In this document: positions 5,568 to 10,862 of the stretch, in pieces
Layout of the letters: each line of letters begins with the position of its first letter
Position numbering within the stretch: position 1 is the first letter of the stretch
DNA from: Patescibacteria group bacterium
GTDB lineage: Bacteria > Patescibacteriota > Minisyncoccia > Phycocordibacterales > SBAW01
Direction of reading: 5' to 3'
DNA: 10,862 bases
Assembly (NCBI GenBank): GCA_030916835.1
Contig: JAUPWA010000039.1
Location: 1 to 10,862, forward strand
Translations under genes and position numbers: made by a program
Notes under the pieces: generated by a model
What the model was told of the DNA's origin: nothing
What the model saw: only the letters and a program-made list of their open reading frames with translations
Database searches by the model: none

Positions 5568-6263
5568 ATGACTCCAAAAAAATTAGCTGAACGAAAAGAG
5601 CGGCTCGCAAAGCTTGATAAGGAGCTTAAGAAGCTGTTTCCAAACGCAAAGATCGAACTCAACTATGAGACGCCGTGGCAATTGTTGGTTGCGGTGCAAC
5701 TTTCGGCGCAGTGTACCGACAAGATGGTGAACAAAATTACTGCCGAGCTTTTTAAAAAATACAAGGCGCCTGCCGACTATGTGCGGGCGGGGAAGAGCGC
5801 TAAAGCAGTCGCCGAGTTTGAGCGGATGATTAAATCGAGTGGCTTTTATCATGCAAAAGCAAAAAACATTTTGGCGGCAGCCGCGTTGGTTGAGAAGAGT
5901 AAGAAGGACGGTGGGTTTGGCGGCGAGGTGCCCAAGACCATCGAGGAGCTTTTGAGGCTCCCCGGCGTCGCGCGCAAGACAGCAACTGCAGTATTAAAAG
6001 AGGCGTTTAACGTGGTGGCGGGTATCACAGTCGACACGCATGTCATCCGCTTTGTGCAGCGCTATGACCTCTCCGACCACAAAGACCCGGTGCGCATTGA
6101 AAAAGATTTAATGTTGTTGGTGCCAAAAAAAGAGTGGGGGAGTATCACGCATCGCATCATCTACTATGGTCGCTACCTCGCCCCTGCCCGAGTGTATGAC
6201 ACTTCCAAAGATCCGCTCGTTAAAATTTACCCTCCAGCTTCAAAAAAATTTCGAGTTGTGTAA
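5568..6263 (+). CDS. nth: Endonuclease III-type DNA glycosylase lacking the Fe-S cluster
   Basis: This 231-residue HhH-GPD glycosylase should remove oxidised pyrimidines from DNA and nick the abasic site. The helix-hairpin-helix is LPGVARKTATAVL with the catalytic lysine at residue 137, and the catalytic aspartate is D156 in VDTHVIR, so both key residues are present. In E. coli the protein ends with a four-cysteine [4Fe-4S] loop. Here the matching region (GRYLAPARVYDTSKDPLVKIYPP) has no cysteine, and the only cysteine is C49. A TTG 15 nt upstream is also in frame, but ATG 5568 is the more likely start. No Shine-Dalgarno sequence is seen. The gene stands between the two copies of the structured element, on the same strand as its neighbours. 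Confidence 0.9.
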   Translation: MTPKKLAERKERLAKLDKELKKLFPNAKIELNYETPWQLLVAVQLSAQCTDKMVNKITAELFKKYKAPADYVRAGKSAKAVAEFERMIKSSGFYHAKAKNILAAAALVEKSKKDGGFGGEVPKTIEELLRLPGVARKTATAVLKEAFNVVAGITVDTHVIRFVQRYDLSDHKDPVRIEKDLMLLVPKKEWGSITHRIIYYGRYLAPARVYDTSKDPLVKIYPPASKKFRVV

Positions 6264-6388
6264 GCTCCAGCAAACCAGTCTCGAACCGCGACATCATCCT
6301 CGTGCTTTCGATAGTATTGATTTGCCTAACCTCTCTACACTATGGATTGCCTGCCCGCAATGCTCTCTCGACTTGGTTTTGTTGGAGC
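6264..6388. repeat. Structured intergenic element, copy B (nth-frr spacer)
   Basis: This copy begins directly after the nth stop codon. Its arms pair 6272-6278 with 6373-6379 in the same register as copy A, then, after a bulged T at 6380, 6264-6271 with 6381-6388, giving 15 pairs including two G-T. The core is about 90-94 nt and collinear with copy A at a constant offset of 827. Compared with A, pair 5446-5551 T-A became 6273-6378 A-T, and pair 5449-5548 T-A became 6276-6375 C-G. No terminator tail follows. It ends 63 nt before frr. Confidence 0.6.
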
Positions 6389-6412
6389 ATCATTTCAACT
6401 TATTCGGCTAGC

Positions 6413-6449
6413 TTGTTTTTGCAGTAGGATTGCTCTAATCTAATACTAT
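6413..6449 (+). promoter_or_regulatory. Putative frr promoter region
   Basis: TTGTTT (6413-6418), the same -35 hexamer as the mreB paralog 1 and proS promoters, is followed by TAATCT (6436-6441) at 17 bp and by TACTAT (6444-6449). Either -10 puts the start of transcription within a few nucleotides of ATG 6452. The exact boxes are uncertain. Confidence 0.35.
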
Positions 6450-6451
6450 AT

Positions 6452-7003
6452 ATGGCATACGATTTTAAACCACTCGAAAAGAAGATAGCAGATTGTACTG
6501 AGCGCCTCTCGCGCGAGCTCTCGGGCGTGCGCACGGGCCGTGCAGCGCCGAGTATACTCGACGGTGTCCAGGTTGAAAGCTATGGCGCCCGAGTGCCGAT
6601 TAACCAGATCGCGACCATTTCGGTTGAGGATGCACGCACACTGCGCATCGTGCCGTGGGATGCTTCGCAAGGTAAGGAGATTGAAAAGGCGATTACCACA
6701 AGCAACCTTGGCCTCTCGGTTGGTATGGATGAAAAGGGTGTGCGTGTCTTCTTTCCTGAGCTCACGAGCGAGCGGAGAGTGACGCTTTTAAAACTTGCAA
6801 AAGAAAAGATTGAGGAGGCGCGCGCCTCGCTTCGCTCGGCGCGCGACGACGTGTGGTCTGACATCCAAAAGAAGGAGCGTGACGGCGAGATCCCTGAGGA
6901 CGACAAGTTTCGCTTTAAAGACGAGATGCAAAAGCGCATCGACGCTGCAAACAAGGCGTTCGATGATGCACTTGCACGCAAAGAAAAGGAGATAGCAAGC
7001 TAA
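6452..7003 (+). CDS. frr: Ribosome recycling factor
   Basis: This 183-residue protein matches the usual ribosome recycling factor length of about 185. With EF-G it splits the post-termination ribosome so that subunits can be reused. The N-terminal helix carries GVRTGRAAPSILD, the conserved LRTGRA region. The central beta domain follows (YGARVPINQIATISVEDARTLRIVPWD), then the two long C-terminal helices of the three-helix bundle, ending in KFRFKDEMQKRIDAANKAFDDALARKEKEIA. ATG 6452 gives the normal N-terminus. No Shine-Dalgarno sequence is present, and promoter-like sequence runs up to the start codon. rseP follows after 34 nt. Confidence 0.97.
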   Translation: MAYDFKPLEKKIADCTERLSRELSGVRTGRAAPSILDGVQVESYGARVPINQIATISVEDARTLRIVPWDASQGKEIEKAITTSNLGLSVGMDEKGVRVFFPELTSERRVTLLKLAKEKIEEARASLRSARDDVWSDIQKKERDGEIPEDDKFRFKDEMQKRIDAANKAFDDALARKEKEIAS

Positions 7004-7018
7004 TGGTGTCTTCACCTC

Positions 7019-7027
7019 TGGTATACT
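7019..7027 (+). promoter_or_regulatory. Extended -10 promoter of rseP
   Basis: TGGTATACT (TGn plus TATACT) lies 11 nt before ATG 7038, predicting a transcript start near 7034 and a leader of about 4 nt. No -35 hexamer is recognisable, as is common for extended -10 promoters. Confidence 0.5.
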
Positions 7028-7037
7028 AGCTTTATCC

Positions 7038-8144
7038 ATGATGAGCGCAGCTATAATTATTCTTGGTATTATCGGGCTCATTCTCGTACACGAGTTTGGG
7101 CATTTTATTATTGCTAAGGCGTTCGGTATCCGTGTTGAGGAGTTCTCTATATTCTTTCCACCGCGCCTGTTTTCAAAAAAGTTTGGCGGCACCAAGTATA
7201 CGCTTGGGCTCGTGCCGGTGGGAGGCTATGTGAAAATCTATGGCGAAAGCCCTGATGAGCTCGGCGATACGCACCACTTTGATAAGGGCAATTTTTCTCA
7301 CCGCTCACGCTGGATCCAGGCGGCGGTCATCGTAGCAGGTATTGTGTTTAATATTATTGCCGCATGGCTTTTGCTCTCGGTGGCCTACATGGTGGGCGTT
7401 CCCTCTTCGGTTGAGCATGAGGGGTTTGGTGTGGTGCAACAGGCACAGGTAACCATTGTTGACGTGAAGCCAGGCAGCCCTGCCGACAAGGCTGGTATGC
7501 AGGTTAACGACGTTGTAACCAGTATCAATACCGGCACACAAGAACTCACTGCGGCAACCGACGCGGTAGCGACCCAGCAGTTTATTGCAAATCATGCTGA
7601 GGGCAGCATGGTTGTGAATCTCAAGCGAGGAGGCGAGGAGTTACATCTTCTTGCAAAACCCACAGACGGTATCATTGAAGGGCGCAAAGCACTTGGTATT
7701 GCGCTTGACGATGTTGGGGTGCTCAAACTCTCGCCACCTGTGGCGCTTTTGCAGGGTGGGCTCTCAACCGCCACCTATACAGCACTCACCGCCAAGGGTA
7801 TGGCTGATCTTTTTGGCGGCATCTTCAAGGGAAGCGCTAACCTCGATGAGGTAAAAGGTCCCGTGGGGATTGTCCGCCTTGGAGCGCAGGTAGCAGATGA
7901 TGGTTGGTACTATGGGTTGCTGTTGATTGTCCTCATATCGATCAACCTTGCTATCATCAACGTGCTGCCTATACCGGGTCTCGATGGTGGACGCCTCCTG
8001 TTTATCGCTATTGAGGGGGTCATACGCAAGCCTCTGAGCGAAAAGTGGGTCACGCGTGTAACTATTGTTAGTTTTGCACTCATAGCACTGCTCGCTATAT
8101 TCATCACCTTCAACGACATATCCTCCTGGGTGCACGGTGCGTAG
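7038..8144 (+). CDS. rseP: RseP/S2P-family intramembrane zinc metalloprotease
   Basis: This 368-residue multi-pass membrane protease is of the site-2 protease family. Members cut transmembrane helices of anti-sigma factors or leftover signal peptides inside the membrane. The first helix holds the zinc motif HEFGH (residues 18-22). A second helix lies around 96-122, and one PDZ domain around 137-205 (VTIVDVKPGSPADKAGMQVNDVV). The third zinc ligand is in the NVLPIPGLDGG motif (D316). A last hydrophobic helix covers about 341-357. The single PDZ contrasts with the two of E. coli RseP. The start is ATG 7038, with a second ATG directly after it. No Shine-Dalgarno sequence is visible. Given the PEP-CTERM proteins in the window, a role in membrane-peptide clearance is possible but unproven. 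Confidence 0.95.
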   Translation: MMSAAIIILGIIGLILVHEFGHFIIAKAFGIRVEEFSIFFPPRLFSKKFGGTKYTLGLVPVGGYVKIYGESPDELGDTHHFDKGNFSHRSRWIQAAVIVAGIVFNIIAAWLLLSVAYMVGVPSSVEHEGFGVVQQAQVTIVDVKPGSPADKAGMQVNDVVTSINTGTQELTAATDAVATQQFIANHAEGSMVVNLKRGGEELHLLAKPTDGIIEGRKALGIALDDVGVLKLSPPVALLQGGLSTATYTALTAKGMADLFGGIFKGSANLDEVKGPVGIVRLGAQVADDGWYYGLLLIVLISINLAIINVLPIPGLDGGRLLFIAIEGVIRKPLSEKWVTRVTIVSFALIALLAIFITFNDISSWVHGA

Positions 8145-8149
8145 TTGGT

Positions 8150-8192
8150 AAAAATAAAAAGGCCCAGGCGCGCGGTGCGCGGTCTGGGGCCT
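8150..8192 (-). terminator. Terminator of the small minus-strand gene
   Basis: A GC-rich stem of about 13-14 pairs with small bulges (8160-8173 with 8177-8192, GGT loop) is followed on the minus strand by TTTTTATTTTTACC. On the plus strand no T-run follows, so it serves the gene at 8203-8589 rather than rseP. Confidence 0.7.
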
Positions 8193-8202
8193 CTCGGTCT
8201 AA

Positions 8203-8589
8203 TTATTCCTCCATACTATCAAGATTGATTGAACGGTTGCGTGTGGGGTAGAGCATAAACCCTGGTAGATTTGCCATGAAGTCCATCAATGCTTGTCTGT
8301 CGAGCTCCCCAACTATTACTTTTGGACAATGCTCGAAGAATAAATCGAGAGACCTGTTGGAAAGTGTACGGGGACTTTCAGTGTATTGGGCAAGATCAGA
8401 CCAGAATTGTGCGTTGCCTAAACGTCTTGCTGCACCAGTGAGATATTGGAAAGCAGCATCTCTCCTTTCAATCTCAGGGTCTTGTAATCGACGTAGCGCC
8501 GATGTGACTTCTTCCTGCCGTCTTACGGACTCCCATGCAATTGAGTTTTTAAAACAAGCGCGACCTTCTTGCGCTTCTCGGGTAGACAT
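8203..8589 (-). CDS. Hypothetical small protein (no family recognised)
   Basis: This 128-residue protein is soluble, with no signal peptide or membrane segment. It looks mostly helical and charged: EEVTSALRRLQDPEIERRDAAFQYLTGAARRL, then FWSDLAQY and LDRQALMDFMANLPGF, with a polar tail ending LDSMEE. It has two cysteines, not arranged as a metal site. I do not recognise the family. It is likely a real gene because it has GGAG 11 nt before ATG 8589, a promoter (TTGACC, 18 bp, TATTTT) and its own terminator, all on the minus strand. It is the only minus-strand gene in the housekeeping block and sits between rseP and proS as an independent unit. Its Shine-Dalgarno sequence sets it apart from its leaderless-looking neighbours. 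Confidence 0.65.
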   Translation of the reverse strand: MSTREAQEGRACFKNSIAWESVRRQEEVTSALRRLQDPEIERRDAAFQYLTGAARRLGNAQFWSDLAQYTESPRTLSNRSLDLFFEHCPKVIVGELDRQALMDFMANLPGFMLYPTRNRSINLDSMEE

Positions 8590-8615
8590 TGTTTGGCTCC
8601 AGAACTGCTCAAATT

Positions 8616-8645
8616 AAAATAACACAACAAAGTGAACTTGGTCAA
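8616..8645 (-). promoter_or_regulatory. Promoter of the small minus-strand gene
   Basis: On the minus strand the -35 is TTGACC (forward 8640-8645), the spacer 18 bp and the -10 TATTTT (forward 8616-8621), with TG upstream of the -10. The segment TTGTGTTATTTT is identical to the one upstream of PEP-CTERM gene 2 (forward 1590-1601). Confidence 0.5.
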
Positions 8646-8671
8646 TATTTTTGGTGAATAACTCTTCACCT

Positions 8672-8700
8672 TTGTTTTGCGCCTCGTTTTCCCGTACAAT
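8672..8700 (+). promoter_or_regulatory. Promoter of the proS-mreB2 operon
   Basis: The -35 TTGTTT (8672-8677) and -10 TACAAT (8695-8700) are 17 bp apart, the same -35 and spacing as upstream of mreB paralog 1. The predicted start near 8707 leaves a leader of about 14 nt with no Shine-Dalgarno sequence. Confidence 0.6.
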
Positions 8701-8720
8701 GGCTCCAATATTACAAATAT

Positions 8721-9968
8721 ATGAAGCAGAGCCAACTAGTTACCAAGACACGCCGCGAGGCGCCCAAGGACGAGGTCTCAAAAAATGCGCAGCTTTTGGT
8801 GCGTGCGGGCTATGTGCACAAAGAAATGGCAGGCGTGTACTCCTACCTGCCGCTGGGCCGCTTGGTGCTAGAGAAGATTGAGGGCATTGTGCGCGAGGAG
8901 ATGAATCGCATTGGCGGCCAAGAGGTGCGTATGGCAACGCTCCACCCGAGTGAGCCGTGGAAGCAAACCGGCGCGTGGGACAATGTTGATGTTGTCTTTA
9001 AAATTCAAAGTCGTACCGAAAAAGAGTATACGGTAGGGCAGAGTGAAGAGGAGATAGTGACGCCAATAGCAAAGGAGTATATCGAGTCATACAAAGATCT
9101 GCCGGTCGCCATCTACCAAATTGGGCAAAAGTATCGCGACGAGTTGCGCGCAAAGTCGGGCATCATGCGCGGGCGCGAGTTCACCATGAAGGACATGTAC
9201 TCCTTTCATGAGACACAAGAAGACTTTGATCGCTTTTACCAATTGGCGAAGGAGGCGTACTTGCGCGTATATGAGCGCGCTGGTCTTGTAGCTAAGGCGA
9301 CCGAGGCCTCTGGCGGCGCGTTTACCACGAAGTTGTCGTATGAGTTTATGGTGCTCACCGATGCTGGTGAGGACGACATCCTTTACTGCGACCAGTGCTC
9401 CTACTGTGCAAACGTTGAGATTACTGATGAACAGGAGGGACAGAGCTGTACGCGCTGTGGCGCAGGCACACTGAGTCGCGCAAAAGCCTCAGAGGTTGGC
9501 AACATCTTTGACTTGGGCACCAAGTACGCAAAAGATTTTAATTTCACTTTTAAAAACAAGGAGGGCGGCGAGCAGCACCCCATTATGGGCTGCTTTGGTA
9601 TCGGCATCACGCGCCTCATGGGAGTCATTGTTGAGGCACTCTCCGACGAGAAGGGTATCGTTTGGCCAGAGTCGGTCGCACCCTTTCATGTGCACATTGT
9701 GGAGATCCCAAGCGAAAGCGCCGATGTGCATGCTGAGGCGGGCGAGCTGTATCGTGAACTCACTGAGGCGGGAGTAGAGGTGCTCTGGGATGACCGCGAT
9801 GTGCGCGCTGGTGAAAAATTTGCCGACAGTGACCTTATGGGTATCCCGCTGCGCATCGTCGTCTCTGAAAAGACTTTAACCGCTGGCAAGTTTGAGTGTG
9901 TTGAACGCGAATCGGGCCACACATCACATAAAAGTATATCTGAACTCATTGGACATCTTACTGCATGA
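8721..9968 (+). CDS. proS: Proline-tRNA ligase, short form without INS editing domain
   Basis: This 415-residue class II synthetase attaches proline to tRNA-Pro in the cytoplasm. Motif 1 lies in YSYLPLGRLVLEKIEGIVREEMNRIGGQEV, motif 2 in YRDELRAKSGIMRGREFTMKDMYSFH, and motif 3 is GCFGIGITRLMG near residue 290. The C-terminal anticodon-binding domain starts around FHVHIVEIP (residue 322). E. coli ProRS has 572 residues, with an INS domain of about 180 residues between motifs 2 and 3 that removes Ala-tRNA-Pro. Here only about 25 residues remain, with C223, C226, C229 and a CTRC pair at 243-246 that could bind zinc. The start codon follows a promoter directly. The stop overlaps the start of mreB paralog 2 (ATGA), implying translational coupling. 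Confidence 0.95.
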   Translation: MKQSQLVTKTRREAPKDEVSKNAQLLVRAGYVHKEMAGVYSYLPLGRLVLEKIEGIVREEMNRIGGQEVRMATLHPSEPWKQTGAWDNVDVVFKIQSRTEKEYTVGQSEEEIVTPIAKEYIESYKDLPVAIYQIGQKYRDELRAKSGIMRGREFTMKDMYSFHETQEDFDRFYQLAKEAYLRVYERAGLVAKATEASGGAFTTKLSYEFMVLTDAGEDDILYCDQCSYCANVEITDEQEGQSCTRCGAGTLSRAKASEVGNIFDLGTKYAKDFNFTFKNKEGGEQHPIMGCFGIGITRLMGVIVEALSDEKGIVWPESVAPFHVHIVEIPSESADVHAEAGELYRELTEAGVEVLWDDRDVRAGEKFADSDLMGIPLRIVVSEKTLTAGKFECVERESGHTSHKSISELIGHLTA

Positions 9969-10862
9969 AAAACCCGCTCGAGAGACTGTTTCCCCTCATA
10001 TCAAATGACGTAGGTATCGATCTTGGTACTGCTAATACGCTTGTCTACTTGCGCGGTAAGGGGATAGTGGTCAACGAGCCATCGGTTGTTGCGGTCAACA
10101 CCAAGACTGGCCAGGTGGTTGCGGTGGGGACCTCTGCCAAAGAGATGCTGGGGCGCACACCAGGGCACCTAAGTGCAGTGCGACCGCTGGTTGATGGTGT
10201 TGTCTCCGACTTTGAAGCGACCGAAGAGATGCTCGCCTACCTCATGAAGCGTGCGCAAGGCGTGTCACGCAAAATTTTGGGTCCGCGCGCAGTCATCGGA
10301 GTGCCGTCAGGTATCACGAATGTTGAGATGCGCGCAGTGCGTGATGCAGCCCAAAACGCCGGCGCGCGCGAGGTACATATTATTGAAGAGCCTATGGCTG
10401 CGGCGCTCGGTATCCGCCTGCCTATCCGCGAAGCGAGCGGGAGCATGATAGTTGATATTGGCGGCGGTACGACCGACATTGCGGTCATTTCGCTCGGCGG
10501 CATCGTGCGTGCAAAAAATTTGCGCGTCGCGGGTGACAAACTCAACCAAGACATCATCAGCTATGTACGTTCCGAATTTAAAATTCTCATTGGGGAGAAG
10601 ACTGCCGAGGGGGTCAAGATTGCAATCGGCTCAGTGACTGAAGACAGTGGCCGACTCGAGGCCATTGTGCGAGGGCGCGACCTTATCACTGGCTTGCCGC
10701 GCGAGATACTCCTCACCGACTCAGATGTGCGCGAAGCAATATCGCAGTCTATCGACACGCTCATTGAAAGTGTGCGCGAGGTGCTCGAGACAACACCTCC
10801 CGAAATTCTCTCCGACGTTATGCGCTCAGGCATTATGCTCACGGGTGGTGGGGCGCTCATCA
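9965..10862 (+). CDS. mreB: Rod shape-determining protein MreB, paralog 2 (3' end beyond window)
   Basis: The first 299 residues of a second MreB are present; the gene runs off the window. Phosphate loop 1 is VGIDLGTANTLVYL. Phosphate loop 2 is IVDIGGGTTDIAVI. The RGRDLITGLPR segment is present, and the adenosine motif GIMLTGGGALI matches the usual MreB form, unlike paralog 1. The N-terminal MKNPLERLFPLIS may be the membrane-binding amphipathic segment. The start ATG 9965 overlaps the proS stop by 4 nt (ATGA), so it should be translated by coupling. By its canonical motifs this copy is the better candidate for the main MreB, and mreC-type genes may follow outside the window. Confidence 0.93.
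   Translation, partial: MKNPLERLFPLISNDVGIDLGTANTLVYLRGKGIVVNEPSVVAVNTKTGQVVAVGTSAKEMLGRTPGHLSAVRPLVDGVVSDFEATEEMLAYLMKRAQGVSRKILGPRAVIGVPSGITNVEMRAVRDAAQNAGAREVHIIEEPMAAALGIRLPIREASGSMIVDIGGGTTDIAVISLGGIVRAKNLRVAGDKLNQDIISYVRSEFKILIGEKTAEGVKIAIGSVTEDSGRLEAIVRGRDLITGLPREILLTDSDVREAISQSIDTLIESVREVLETTPPEILSDVMRSGIMLTGGGALI

Noticed and set aside
6264..6300. tRNA remnant (GGTTCGAGAC on the minus strand in element B)
   Set aside because: The segment resembles a T-loop, but the flanking 5-bp stem and a cloverleaf do not form, and copy A lacks the sequence.
5435..6414. A shared short peptide reading in both structured elements ([AS]IDLP.L.TL...CPQCS..LV)
   Set aside because: Both elements translate in one frame to similar peptides with a CPQC, but there is no start codon. 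In copy A the frame follows the holB stop; in copy B it is shifted by +1 from nth. Differences fall on codon positions 7, 6 and 11, only a weak third-position bias, and the arms covary, so a structured element is the better reading. More copies would settle it.
5436..6452. CRISPR array or transposon ends around nth
   Set aside because: There are only two imperfect copies with a gene between them, no short regular repeats, no transposase, and the arms are not identical as terminal repeats would be.

Overview
The window most likely comes from a Candidate Phyla Radiation (Patescibacteria, probably Parcubacteria-like) bacterium. This is an inference from recalled features, not from a search. The grounds are a short proline-tRNA ligase without the large editing insertion, an endonuclease III without its iron-sulfur cysteines, a small delta'-like clamp-loader protein carrying an in-frame GC palindrome read as LPAGRQA (a peptide I associate with Parcubacteria proteins), and core genes that start almost at their promoters with no Shine-Dalgarno sequence.

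Region 1 (1-3628) is an accessory cluster of four secreted proteins, each with an N-terminal signal peptide and a C-terminal PEP-CTERM sorting signal ([IV]PEP, hydrophobic helix, basic residues). Gene order is +, -, -, +. Each gene ends in its own intrinsic terminator. The three whose upstream DNA is visible have good ribosome binding sites, and just upstream of those lie palindromes centred on TTGCAA. No exosortase lies in the window.

Region 2 (3629-10862) is a housekeeping block: mreB paralog 1 and a holB-like gene (1 nt apart), nth, frr, rseP, a small unknown gene on the minus strand, then proS overlapping mreB paralog 2 (ATGA), which runs off the window. These genes serve cell shape, replication, base-excision repair, ribosome recycling, intramembrane proteolysis and tRNA charging.

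The most interesting unexplained signal is a pair of related intergenic elements of about 114-125 nt, one on each side of nth (5442-5555 and 6264-6388). Their cores of about 90 nt align without gaps at roughly 70% identity. Each core is closed by inverted arms whose sequences differ between copies but still pair, with two compensatory base-pair changes. This suggests an undescribed structured RNA or mobile structured repeat. A second element is an inverted-repeat insertion of about 88 nt with a 20-bp GC palindrome inside the holB-like coding sequence, read through in frame.
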